Source of the DNA: an uncultured Bacteroidota bacterium
GTDB taxonomy: Bacteria; Bacteroidota; Bacteroidia; Chitinophagales; Chitinophagaceae
Direction of reading: 5' to 3'
Assembly: GCA_903882805.1 (NCBI GenBank)
Contig: CAIRYK010000075.1
Span: 1-64,000, forward strand
DNA: 64,000 bases
Within the stretch, counting starts at the first letter, position 1; each line of letters begins with the position of its first letter. The translations under genes and the position numbers were made by a program. The notes under the pieces were generated by a model. That model ran no database searches, had not been told where the DNA came from, and worked only from the letters and a program-made list of their open reading frames with translations. Below, one piece after another: positions 26,202 through 34,938 of this stretch.

Positions 26202-26681
26202 ATGAAACGTAATATACTCCTCGTTCTACTATTGTCCGGTTTTTTGGTCGGGTGCCTGCCTGCGCCTTTCTTTCAGAAAGAGGAGGCAATACCGCAGAAT
26301 GCATGGAACTATAATTTTAAACCCACGTTTAAGTTTGACATTACCGATACGGTAACCGGCTACGATACCTATTTTCTGATACGCCACACACAGGCATATC
26401 CCTACTCCAACCTATGGATATGGCTGTACATAAAAACACCGGGCGACAACATAGTGCGCAAAGAGCGCATAAACATAGTACTTGCCGAACCAAGCGGTAA
26501 ATGGATGGGCCGCGGTATGGGCGAGATATACGAACAACGCCTGCAGATAAACTTGGGCGACTCTGTAAAGTTCAACCGCAAGGGTACCTATCAGGTATCT
26601 ATGGAACAGAATATGCGCATCAATCCTCTACCCGAGGTGCTGCATGTGGGCCTCTGCGTAAAAAAGAAAGAACTCAGGTAA
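26202..26681 (+). CDS. gldH: gliding motility lipoprotein GldH
   Basis: 159-aa lipoprotein (signal peptide with lipobox F-L-V-G-C, Cys at residue 18). The body matches GldH: W-N-Y-N-F-K-P-T-F-K-F-D-I, then R-H-T-Q-A-Y-P-Y-S-N-L-W-I-W-L-Y-I, then W-M-G-R-G-M-G-E-I-Y-E, and a closing G-L-C-V-K-K. GldH is needed for gliding and for a working T9SS in Flavobacterium. It fits the many T9SS cargo genes here, although no core T9SS genes (porV, gldK-N, sprA) lie in this window. Confidence 0.88.
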   Translation: MKRNILLVLLLSGFLVGCLPAPFFQKEEAIPQNAWNYNFKPTFKFDITDTVTGYDTYFLIRHTQAYPYSNLWIWLYIKTPGDNIVRKERINIVLAEPSGKWMGRGMGEIYEQRLQINLGDSVKFNRKGTYQVSMEQNMRINPLPEVLHVGLCVKKKELR

Positions 26682-26782
26682 GGCTGATTGATAAGCTGCT
26701 GGCGTTGAAAATGCACTGCAGCGCGTTTGTGCCAACAATCGGATTTATTGACCTATACAGTGCTTTGTTAGGCTGCGGCCCA

Positions 26783-28132
26783 CTACTCCTTACTCACTTT
26801 ATGCACAGTAGCATTACCACCGCTATCCGTTACCCGTACCATATACATGCCGGGGGGTAGGTTGCGGATGGGTAGCGTAGTATTGGGGGCAGCCTTTTGC
26901 ACACTATATACTACCTGCCCTACTTGGTTGCAAATGGTTATAGCTGCCTCGCTGCCAACGCCCTCTATATGCAGCTCATCGCTTGCCGGGTTGGGATACA
27001 CCCGCACCACGCCACCTGTGTGCGCTACAGTACTCACTGCCAGCGAGGGTATGTTTATGTAACAGGGTGTGTCTGTAACTATACGGCGTATACGGCGATT
27101 TGTATTATCACAAATATAAACATTTCCACAGGTATCAACCGCAACACCTGCAGGGCGACTTAATTGAGCCGAACTTGCTGGTCCACCGTCGCCACTAAAC
27201 GCAGGTATTCCATCACCAGCAATAGTGTGTATAATGCCCATCGCATCTACTTTGCGTATACGGTTATTGTATTGGTCAACAATAAACAATTCTCCATTTC
27301 TAAAAAACATATCTGTAGGGGCTACTCCTGCTGCTATTGCAGGCCCCCCATCGCCACTGTAAGTACCGGTTCCATCCCCGGCTACGGTGCTAATAATGCC
27401 TGCAGTGTTAATTTTACGCACCCTACAAATACCAATTCCAGGTTGTGCAATATAAACGTTGCCTGTATCGTCGGTACATATTCCCCATGGGCTTGTAGTG
27501 GCAGCAGTCGCAGGACCGCCATCTCCGGTAGAGGAACTTGTACCATTTCCTGCAATAGTAGTAATTATCCCATCAGTACCTATCTTTCTGATTCTGCCAT
27601 TGTTTAAATCGGCAATATATAAATTACCGATTTTATCGAAGCATACATCTTGTGGTGCATAAAATACAGCATTGGTAGCAGGCGTTCCGTCTCCGCCAAA
27701 ACCTGCCGTTCCATTACCTGCTATTGTGGTAATAATCCCGGTGCTTACAGTTACCTTTCGTATCCTGTGGTTATTAACATCGGCTATGTACACATTGCCT
27801 ATACTATCTAATGCAACTCCACTTGGTAAATTGAGATTGGCAAGAGTGGCAGGGCCATTGTCTCCGCTAAAGCCTCCACCTACAACATTGCCAGCAACGG
27901 TGGTCACTATACCATCAGGGTCAATTTTTCGAACTCTATTAACGCCTGTTGTTGCACAAAAATAATAACTCCCATATTTATCAAAAGCGCCACTACCTGT
28001 TGGCCCGATAAATGCTGTTGTTGCAGGTATACCATCGGCGGAAGATGTGCCACCACCTGCATATGTAGTTATTATCTGCGCAACACATAAGTGCGACAAC
28101 AGCAGTAGTAGCGGCAGTAGTAGTTTTTTCAT
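26783..28132 (-). CDS. NHL beta-propeller protein with T9SS tail
   Basis: 449 aa. Signal peptide (~1-18), then about six NHL-type blades with G-D-G-G-P-A turns, N-V-Y-I-A-D strands and R-I-R-K-I strands (about 20-360), then a T9SS sorting domain (V-Y-P-N-P-A-S-D-E-L, N-Q-V-G-Q-V-V-Y, G-M-Y-M-V-R-V). It is homologous to 21420-23222 but lacks that protein's Ig-like module. GC content within the blades looks lower than in its neighbours. Confidence 0.9.
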   Translation of the reverse strand: MKKLLLPLLLLLSHLCVAQIITTYAGGGTSSADGIPATTAFIGPTGSGAFDKYGSYYFCATTGVNRVRKIDPDGIVTTVAGNVVGGGFSGDNGPATLANLNLPSGVALDSIGNVYIADVNNHRIRKVTVSTGIITTIAGNGTAGFGGDGTPATNAVFYAPQDVCFDKIGNLYIADLNNGRIRKIGTDGIITTIAGNGTSSSTGDGGPATAATTSPWGICTDDTGNVYIAQPGIGICRVRKINTAGIISTVAGDGTGTYSGDGGPAIAAGVAPTDMFFRNGELFIVDQYNNRIRKVDAMGIIHTIAGDGIPAFSGDGGPASSAQLSRPAGVAVDTCGNVYICDNTNRRIRRIVTDTPCYINIPSLAVSTVAHTGGVVRVYPNPASDELHIEGVGSEAAITICNQVGQVVYSVQKAAPNTTLPIRNLPPGMYMVRVTDSGGNATVHKVSKE

Positions 28133-28533
28133 AGGTTTTTTGTTTTTGTGGCAATGCAGCAGCCATTAGGGCGCTGCCTATATCTGTAAAATTAGGCGGC
28201 ACAGCAACACAAACCAAAATATTTAGGTAATATTTATTGTTTTTATGTTTTTGTGATTAATTTATAATAGGTTGCGGTAGATACTACAGGGAGATTGCCC
28301 CCTGTTTTATCAATAGGTGTTTCATAACACGCGTATGATGGGCTGCACCGTAGAGGCTATCCCGTTTGTAGCAACACAATTAGGTAACGCTATGCCTCGT
28401 AGAGGCTATCCTCTTCGCGTATTGGATAGCCTCTACGAGGCACAACCCCAACAACGGACAATTTTCCACAAACAGGGTTGCCCGCTAACGGGGCAGGTTT
28501 AATAATACAAGTGGGGCGCTAAAAAGGTAATAT
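28133..28533. other. intergenic with long palindrome
   Basis: No gene seen. The notable content is the 19-bp inverted repeat at 28393-28442 and a third partial copy of its arm at about 28351-28364. Confidence 0.6.
28393..28442. repeat. perfect 19-bp inverted repeat, possible REP-type element
   Basis: TGCCTCGTAGAGGCTATCC (28393-28411) is followed after 12 nt by its exact reverse complement (28424-28442). The core CGTAGAGGCTATCC also occurs as a direct copy upstream near 28351. There is no T-run, so it is not a typical terminator. Confidence 0.8.
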
Positions 28534-30183
28534 CTACTTAAGTTCTACCTCGGTTTCCTTAGTGCCTACTATTTCAAATGGGGTAGAGAGTTCTTCGCCA
28601 AGCGGCTTGCCTGAGCCCAACTGGTAATGCACCTGATACTTGCCTGGCTGCATGCGCAGGTGGGCGCTTTCGCTATCGTTAATATCGAGGGTGTAGAAAA
28701 ACACATATCTGTCGCCTATATTGCGGTACAGGGTTACGAAGTGCATTTTCAGGTCATCGGCCTTAAACTTTGCCCAGCCGGGTTGCAGCAGGCTGATTAC
28801 CGTGTCTTCGTTGAAGTCTATTTCCAGGCGCAGTTTTTCTTTCGGAAAGGTGTTGATGTCTACATCGTAGACTCCGGGCTCGTAGTCCATACCCTCTGCG
28901 CACGACTGTGTTTCGGTGCGGCCTTGTCCGGGCGGCATATTAAGTTGTTTTATCAACGCCTTAAACTCGGTTACCGGTCTCGATGGATTGTCGGAGTACA
29001 CAAAGGTGATGCGTGTATCTTTTACCGGCACTACCAGCTTGTTGAGCGGCTTGTTTTCCAGGCGCACATTGTTGAGGGCCAGTCCCTTTTTGGTAGGAAA
29101 TGCCAGGTCGTACACGCCCACATTTACATTTTTGTGGGTTTCCAGGTTGCCGAGGCCGTCTATTTTACGCACAAACTCCTTTACCACTGTTTTTGTGCCT
29201 GCCTTCAGCAGTTGCACCCTCGGTTGCGACAGGTAGTACTTGCCTTTGGCGTTTACAAAATACACCTCAAAGCTGGTTGTGCCGGTCTCGGGCATTTCTA
29301 CTTTTGGCGTAGGCAGGGCCATTATTACGGGTTCGGGCGTAGGGTCTGGTATTGGCGGCGGCGCTCCGGGCACAGGCATCAGGGCCATACGCGCGGCTGT
29401 TTCGGGTGTGAGCGTAGTCGTAGGCATCATCATCCACTTGCGCACATATACGTTTGGCGTGGGCTCGTCTCTGAATTTCAGCTTGGGCACCACTATTTTT
29501 TGCATAGCCACAGGCACGGGCGGTTTTATCTGAAACCCGGCTATTATGGTCAGCACAGCCCTGTTTATCTCGCCGTCCTGAGTCACCTGCAGGTATTCGC
29601 CCATACAGTCGTACACACGTTTCAGGCTGGCGTCGTCTTCCATGCTCACTATATAGGGCCTGAACTTTATTTTGTTTTTTATGAGCATGCGCGCCACCTG
29701 GCATATATCGCCCTCACAGCTTTCGCCGCCGTCGGTTATCAGCACTATGCTGTAGTTGTAGTCGCCCGGGTCGGTAAGGTCGTTGGTGGCCGCTTCCGAT
29801 AGCGAGTAGGCAATGGGGGTAATGCCCAGCGGCTGAATATCGGCCAGTCGTAGCGCCATTTGCACCTGGTTTTCGCGGGCAAAGGGCACTTCCGTGCGGG
29901 TGTCGTAGCAGTTATGATCGTCTACCACCGACTGATGCCCAAACACCCTGAGCGCAAATTCTACCTCGTTATTTACTGCATATACGCTATCCATAAGGCG
30001 CAATATCAGTTCGCCGGCGGCTTTGTACTTGGGCTTTCCGCTGGTCCATGGCCGTATCATACTGCTCGATTCGTCGAGCAGTATCAGTATCCTTGTTTTC
30101 TTTGCGGCGGCTTTATCTTGCGCCAGCGCCCCGAGCCCCGACGCTATAAAATATAATAGTATTAGTAAATGCTTAGCTTTCAT
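28534..30183 (-). CDS. secreted von Willebrand factor A domain protein
   Basis: 549 aa from ATG 30183 (signal peptide M-K-A-K-H-L-L then a hydrophobic stretch ending A-L-A-Q). The vWA domain follows directly, with MIDAS motif D-E-S-S-S at about residues 37-41, T-P-I-A near 142 and I-V-L-I-T-D-G-G-E near 165, all positions that hold the metal. A proline-rich linker (about 280-310) leads to a second half of beta-rich modules (F-E-V-Y-F-V-N-A-K-G-K-Y) without a family I recognise. There is no T9SS tail. It probably mediates metal-dependent protein binding in the envelope. Stands alone. Confidence 0.82.
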   Translation of the reverse strand: MKAKHLLILLYFIASGLGALAQDKAAAKKTRILILLDESSSMIRPWTSGKPKYKAAGELILRLMDSVYAVNNEVEFALRVFGHQSVVDDHNCYDTRTEVPFARENQVQMALRLADIQPLGITPIAYSLSEAATNDLTDPGDYNYSIVLITDGGESCEGDICQVARMLIKNKIKFRPYIVSMEDDASLKRVYDCMGEYLQVTQDGEINRAVLTIIAGFQIKPPVPVAMQKIVVPKLKFRDEPTPNVYVRKWMMMPTTTLTPETAARMALMPVPGAPPPIPDPTPEPVIMALPTPKVEMPETGTTSFEVYFVNAKGKYYLSQPRVQLLKAGTKTVVKEFVRKIDGLGNLETHKNVNVGVYDLAFPTKKGLALNNVRLENKPLNKLVVPVKDTRITFVYSDNPSRPVTEFKALIKQLNMPPGQGRTETQSCAEGMDYEPGVYDVDINTFPKEKLRLEIDFNEDTVISLLQPGWAKFKADDLKMHFVTLYRNIGDRYVFFYTLDINDSESAHLRMQPGKYQVHYQLGSGKPLGEELSTPFEIVGTKETEVELK

Positions 30184-30389
30184 GATATTGGCGTGCAAAT
30201 AAAGTTACGGCAAAAACCGGATATCTTCCTTCTTTGGGTTGGAATGTTATTGTTTTAATCGCTTGTTTACTTATAGCGCCTTATATACGAGCGGGCCACG
30301 AGTACGGATTGGACAATTTGCAGGCGCTGGTTGGTTGTTTTGTGCCCTGTGTATGGCGCAGTATTTAAACAGCCCAATATATTAATAAT

Positions 30390-30429
30390 AAACGCCACAG
30401 ACCACCGTTGCGGGTTGTCTGCGGCGTTT
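30390..30429 (-). terminator. terminator after cysS
   Basis: AAACGCCACAGAC (30390-30402) / GTCTGCGGCGTTT (30417-30429) pair with one A-C mismatch; on the minus strand it is followed by ATTATT. Confidence 0.7.
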
Positions 30430-30445
30430 GTAATAATAGTCTTGT

Positions 30446-31939
30446 TTATTCTACGGTATAGCTTACCGTTCCGTCTTTTTCGTCTTTCAGCATTATGCCC
30501 GCAGACGCCAGTTTATTCCTAATCTGATCGCTGGTGGCAAAATCCTTGCGTTTTTTGGCGTCGCTGCGTATTTCAATCAGCAGGCTTAGGGCCTTGTCGA
30601 GCTTGTCGGTTTGTTGTGCCTGCATGGCTTGCATACCCAATATTTCTTCCAGAAACACGTGGAACGTATCTTTCATCAGCGCTACAGTAGTAGCCGACAA
30701 AGCCTTGCCCGACACCTGTCCCCCCTTGATGCCGTTGATTACCGGCGCCAGCTCAAACAGATTAGCCAATACTTTGGCGGTATTGAAGTCGTCGCACATA
30801 AACTCCTCGCATTCGCGGCACCACTGCGCCACCTTGGCGTCCAGTTCGCTGTCGGCAGCAGTTTCGCCGGCTGTAGCGGGTAGTTTGTTCAGCAGTTCGT
30901 AAGCCTCCCACAGCCTCCTAAATGCCCTTTCCGATGCTTGCAGGGCCTCATTGCTGAAATCGAGCGTGCTGCGGTAGTGGGTTTGCAATATGTAAAAACG
31001 TATTACCATTGGGTGGTAGGCTTGCTGCAGCATGGGGTGATTGCCACTAAACAGTTCAGATAGTTTTATCTGGTTGTTATAGCTCTTGCCCATTTTCTTA
31101 CCGTTTATGGTAATCATATTATTGTGCATCCAGTAGCGCACCGGCGGGTGGCCGTGGGCTATAGTGCTTTGTGCAATCTCGCTTTCGTGGTGCGGAAACT
31201 GTAGATCCATTCCGCCGCCATGTATATCAAAGGTTTCGCCCAGGTATTTGCTGCTCATGGCCGAGCACTCAATATGCCAGCCCGGGAAACCCTCGCCCCA
31301 TGGGCTTTTCCAGCGCATAATATGCTGTGGCGGCGCACTTTTCCATAGTGCGAAGTCGGCCTTGTCCCTTTTTTCTTCTTGTCCGTCCAGTTCTCTGGTA
31401 GTCTCTAATTGATCTTCCAGCACCCTCCCCGACAGTTTGCCGTAGGGGTAGCTGGCTGCATATTTGTTCACATCAAAGTACACCGACCCATTTACTTCAT
31501 AGGCATAGCCTTTTTCTATAATGGTTTCTATCATGGAAATCTGCTCTATGATGTGGCCGGTGGCTGTGGGCTCTATTGCCGGGTCCTCGCAGTTAAACAG
31601 TTTCATGCCTTGCCTGTAAAGCATGGTATACTTATGTACCAGCTCCATAGGCTCCATTTTCTCCAGCTTGGCTTTTTCGTTTACCTTGTCTACAGCCTCG
31701 CGTCCCTCTTCTTCAAAATGGCCTGCATCGGTAATATTGCGCACATAGCGTACCTTATAGCCAAGGTGCTTCAAGTAGCGTTGCACCACATCGAAGGTAA
31801 TATATGGCCGGGCATGGCCCATATGCGACTCGCCCGAGACCGTAGGGCCGCACACATAAAGGCCGGCATAACCGGGGGTAATAGGTTCGAACTTTTCTTT
31901 TTGCCGGGTATACGAATTGTAGAAATATAAATCAGGCAT
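30446..31939 (-). CDS. cysS: cysteinyl-tRNA synthetase
   Basis: Class I enzyme that charges tRNA-Cys. 497 aa from ATG 31939, where the conserved N-terminus P-D-L-Y-F-Y-N-S begins; 20 upstream codons in frame are unconserved. HIGH-type motif G-H-A-R at about residues 41-44, zinc ligands in [13 protein letters not shown] and F-P-H-H-E-S-E, and KMSKS-type motif K-M-G-K-S near 282. A DALR/anticodon region follows and the C-terminus is complete. A strong promoter lies upstream. Confidence 0.97.
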   Translation of the reverse strand: MPDLYFYNSYTRQKEKFEPITPGYAGLYVCGPTVSGESHMGHARPYITFDVVQRYLKHLGYKVRYVRNITDAGHFEEEGREAVDKVNEKAKLEKMEPMELVHKYTMLYRQGMKLFNCEDPAIEPTATGHIIEQISMIETIIEKGYAYEVNGSVYFDVNKYAASYPYGKLSGRVLEDQLETTRELDGQEEKRDKADFALWKSAPPQHIMRWKSPWGEGFPGWHIECSAMSSKYLGETFDIHGGGMDLQFPHHESEIAQSTIAHGHPPVRYWMHNNMITINGKKMGKSYNNQIKLSELFSGNHPMLQQAYHPMVIRFYILQTHYRSTLDFSNEALQASERAFRRLWEAYELLNKLPATAGETAADSELDAKVAQWCRECEEFMCDDFNTAKVLANLFELAPVINGIKGGQVSGKALSATTVALMKDTFHVFLEEILGMQAMQAQQTDKLDKALSLLIEIRSDAKKRKDFATSDQIRNKLASAGIMLKDEKDGTVSYTVE

Positions 31940-32004
31940 AAAATGGAAAATAAGGTAATTAAATACTGCTGAAAGCCCCGCAAACAACACACAAGGCATA
32001 TTAG

Positions 32005-32033
32005 CAAAAATAGGCTAAAAGATGACTAAACAA
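32005..32033 (-). promoter_or_regulatory. Bacteroidota-type promoter of cysS (TTG-N18-TATTTTTG)
   Basis: On the minus strand TTG (32033-32031) is separated by 18 nt from TATTTTTG (32012-32005), matching both the -33 and -7 elements of the primary sigma factor of this phylum. The start codon is about 65 nt downstream. Confidence 0.8.
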
Positions 32034-32145
32034 TGAGTGTATGCGGGTAAATTAGTTTTGGGGAGTCGGGGAGTGCAGACCTATTGCTTATTCCGCTATC
32101 AATAGAGTTTGCATTGCCTTCGTTAAGCGGTCCATTAGCCCCGCG

Positions 32146-32748
32146 CTAATCTATTCCCAAGTCCTTATTATACATATCGGCCGACATCGTGCCGGAGAAC
32201 AACAAAGCCTTTGTTTTGGCGTCGTAAAAAAATATCATCACCTTATCTGTTCCGGTTATGATGGGCTGTATATCTACAATTATGTCGGTTACTTTTTTGT
32301 GTTTGGGGGTTTCTATATAGGCGCGGCCAGCGGTAAGCAGGAAGGCGCCAACCCCGCGCTGCATAAGCGGTTGCAGGCGGTTGCGGTATTCCTGCCGCGT
32401 GCCGCGGTACAGCTCCAGAAAATGATCCTTGGCTGTGTCCAGGCTCGATGTTGCTCCGTAGGTAGTGTCGCCGGTTTCAGATAGCAGTTCCAGCGCCTTG
32501 TTTATATCTTTTATGGTAAATGAGACAGTGTATCCCTCAAACAGCACATGCACCTGCGGCCGTGTCCATAAGTTGCGCAGGCGTAGCGAGCGCTGTGCGC
32601 AGGCAAACGATAACAATAAAAAAGCGAAGGCTGCTAGGGCAATAACCCTAATCCTGTGGACCTGGTTCGCTATTTTATACATATTGCCTGCGGGCCGAGC
32701 GGCAACCGCAGCGGCAGATACTGCGGAGTCAACACTATTTTGTGCCAT
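32146..32748 (-). CDS. hypothetical membrane-anchored or lipoprotein
   Basis: 200 aa from the first ATG, or 178 aa from M-Y-K-I-A (ATG 32682), which gives a better signal peptide: a charged start, hydrophobic residues (I-A-L-A-A-F-A-F-L-L-L-S) and a lipobox-like S-F-A-C. The rest is soluble with F-T-I-K-D-I-N-K-A-L-E-L-L and a C-terminal V-M-I-F-F-Y-D-A-K-T-K-A-L-L-F-S-G strand pair. No family is recognised. It diverges from the threonine aldolase gene. Confidence 0.6.
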   Translation of the reverse strand: MAQNSVDSAVSAAAVAARPAGNMYKIANQVHRIRVIALAAFAFLLLSFACAQRSLRLRNLWTRPQVHVLFEGYTVSFTIKDINKALELLSETGDTTYGATSSLDTAKDHFLELYRGTRQEYRNRLQPLMQRGVGAFLLTAGRAYIETPKHKKVTDIIVDIQPIITGTDKVMIFFYDAKTKALLFSGTMSADMYNKDLGID

Positions 32749-32814
32749 GGGCCAGTAATTAGTAGCCTAAAGTACGGAAAACAGCTAATTTTAACCCTTA
32801 AAATAAACCAAAAA

Positions 32815-33840
32815 ATGAAAAGCTTTGCCAGTGATAATTATGCAGGCGTATTGCCGGAAGTTATGCAAGCCCTGCACGATGCCAACATAGACCATGCACG
32901 GTCGTATGGAGCGGATGAGATAACGAAACGGGTGACCGCAAAGTTTAAGGAAGTGTTCGATGCCGATGTATCGGTATATTTTGTCTTCAACGGCACTGGC
33001 GCCAATGTGCTGAGCATCAGCAGCGCCACCCATTCTTACAACGCTGTGCTGTGCGCCGATACCTCGCATATTTATAACGATGAATCGTCGGCGCCGGAAA
33101 CCTTTACCGGTTGCCGTTTCTTTCCGGTAACGGCCAATGAACACGGCAAAATGGATATTGCCGGCATTACCGACCGGCTGATAAGAAAGGGCGATGTACA
33201 CTATGCGCAAAACGCCATGGTGTCTATAACCCAAACCACCGAATACGGCACGGTATACGCCCCTGCCGAGATAAGCGCTATAGCAACGCTTGCCCACGAC
33301 AACGGATTGTATATGCACGTAGACGGCTCGCGCTTTTTCAATGCAGCGGCAGCGCTGGGTTGCGGCCTTGCCGATATTAGCGCCAAAGCCGGAGTAGACA
33401 TACTGTCGCTAGGCGGCGCTAAGGCCGGTATGATGTTTGGCGAAGTGGTGGTAGTGTTTAATAAAAAACTGAACGAACACATAGCCTACAAGCACAAGCA
33501 GGTAATGCAGCTTGCAAGCAAAACGCGCTTTATAGCGGCACAGTTTGAGGCTATGTTGGGCAATGAGCTGTGGCGCAAAACAGCATCGCACAGCAACGCC
33601 ATGGCAAAATTGCTGTGCGATAGCCTGGCCGGAAACTCGCACTTTAAGATAACCCGCCCTGTGCAGGCCAACGCCATATTTGCCGAGATTCCCCGCCACT
33701 GGTACGAGCCGCTACAGGAACTCTCGCCTTTTTATGTATGGAAAGACAGCACCCACGAGGTGCGCCTTATGTGCGCCTGGGACACTACCGAAGCCGAGGT
33801 GCGCGCATTTGCCGCAGCCGTAAACGGGATGCAGGGTTAA
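32815..33840 (+). CDS. low-specificity L-threonine aldolase (PLP, beta-eliminating lyase family)
   Basis: 341 aa; splits threonine to glycine and acetaldehyde. Features include F-A-S-D-N-Y-A-G at the start, S-H-I-Y-N-D-E-S-S-A-P-E (cofactor ring stacking), H-V-D-G-S-R-F near 165-172, and S-L-G-G-A-K-A-G around residue 200, with Lys as the likely PLP Schiff-base residue. Start ATG 32815 lies at the conserved N-terminus; frames open farther upstream are not used. Confidence 0.9.
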   Translation: MKSFASDNYAGVLPEVMQALHDANIDHARSYGADEITKRVTAKFKEVFDADVSVYFVFNGTGANVLSISSATHSYNAVLCADTSHIYNDESSAPETFTGCRFFPVTANEHGKMDIAGITDRLIRKGDVHYAQNAMVSITQTTEYGTVYAPAEISAIATLAHDNGLYMHVDGSRFFNAAAALGCGLADISAKAGVDILSLGGAKAGMMFGEVVVVFNKKLNEHIAYKHKQVMQLASKTRFIAAQFEAMLGNELWRKTASHSNAMAKLLCDSLAGNSHFKITRPVQANAIFAEIPRHWYEPLQELSPFYVWKDSTHEVRLMCAWDTTEAEVRAFAAAVNGMQG

Positions 33841-33871
33841 ATGTAGAATTAGCCATAATTACCCATAAAGC

Positions 33872-33918
33872 AAAACCTCCTGCTACCAACCTACTATTGG
33901 GTGGCAGGAGGTTTTTTT
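33872..33918. terminator. bidirectional terminator
   Basis: AACCTCCTGCTACC (33874-33887) pairs with GGTGGCAGGAGGTT (33899-33912), one mismatch, with a T-run after it on plus and an A/T-rich end on minus. It separates the convergent aldolase and UDG-like genes. Confidence 0.85.
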
Positions 33919-33940
33919 ACTACCGTTGTCTTTATCTATA

Positions 33941-34699
33941 TCATGCTTCCTTCGTTTTTTCAATAATCCAATTTCGGTGCAGATTGGTCCATTTTAGGTT
34001 TGATGCGCCGAGTTGACCAGCTTGTCGCGGATGACAGAGCGCCACAACCTGTATGTTATTGCCGCTTATGTTCATAGCAACAGGTTTGCCGTAGGTTTCC
34101 GGCGTTGCTCCAAAATCACTGAGTTTATTGTATTGGGTATCTGTAGCGTATTTAAGAAAGTACTTAATAGGATCGTCTCCTAATAAAATCAATGTCTCTG
34201 CTTTTGATGCAACCAACTCCGCCAATATTTCGCTCCGCCTGTTTACGCTATTCAATTCGGTTTTATTGAATTCGGGTATTGTGGAGTGCAAGCCGAGTCG
34301 TTCAATAGCGGCTTTTTGTTTTGGGTTTATCCTGCTTTCGGGTAGCAGGTCGGATAGCCATACGTCGCTTCTTTCTAAATTTAGTGGTTTTAGGTAGTAC
34401 TCATCGAGCGTTCTTCCTGATGGCCCATTCATCGCCCTATCGGTAGGAACCGAGAGTGTATATCTACTATCGGTAACGTTGATTTGTTTGATAATATCGG
34501 CAGCATTGTCGCCACGCCAAAATATTTCAGGTTCGCTTGCTACGGCCAGCGCCTTTACTAGGGTCTTGCCATTTGGGTCTCTAACCGTGGCGTGTACTGC
34601 GCTTGCATAAACCCCCAAAATGAAGATTTTTTTGGGAGTTTTATCTTTTTGCTCCACTTTTTGTAGCGGCATACCAAATGGATAGAACAGTTGTTGCAT
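33941..34699 (-). CDS. uracil-DNA glycosylase-superfamily-like protein
   Basis: 252 aa, soluble. I-F-I-L-G-V-Y-A-S-A-V-H-A near the N-terminus and L-I-L-L-G-D-D-P-I-K-Y-F-L in the middle, with V-V-A-L-C-H-P-R-Q-A-G-Q-L-G near the C-terminus, fit the UDG-superfamily layout (catalytic loop after the first strand, H-P-S/R motif in the last loop). The first loop lacks the G-Q-D-P-Y of family 1, so this is at best a divergent member. It may be a DNA-repair or nucleic-acid-binding protein. Stands alone. Confidence 0.5.
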   Translation of the reverse strand: MQQLFYPFGMPLQKVEQKDKTPKKIFILGVYASAVHATVRDPNGKTLVKALAVASEPEIFWRGDNAADIIKQINVTDSRYTLSVPTDRAMNGPSGRTLDEYYLKPLNLERSDVWLSDLLPESRINPKQKAAIERLGLHSTIPEFNKTELNSVNRRSEILAELVASKAETLILLGDDPIKYFLKYATDTQYNKLSDFGATPETYGKPVAMNISGNNIQVVALCHPRQAGQLGASNLKWTNLHRNWIIEKTKEA

Positions 34700-34938
34700 C
34701 TGCTATTAGTTTTGTTTACCTATAAAACGAAAGAAAAAAGCAGAAGATAGCGCAAAAAGTGCGCGCTCTAAAATTAATGACATTTTTGTGACAATTTGAG
34801 CCTTCTTGTATATGGGTTTCCTATTTCTCGTTAGTGTAGATGTAGCCTGTAATTGCTGAATTGCTAAAATGGTCGTAGGCTATGCTTGCAAGGTAGATAT
34901 GGTTAATATAAAAAGTAGATGTAGCCACAACAAATCAA

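Noticed and set aside
28627..29802. 391-codon plus-strand open frame opposite the vWA gene
   Set aside because: It mirrors a real coding region, has no domain or signal, and its amino-acid composition is odd (rich in H, Y, R).
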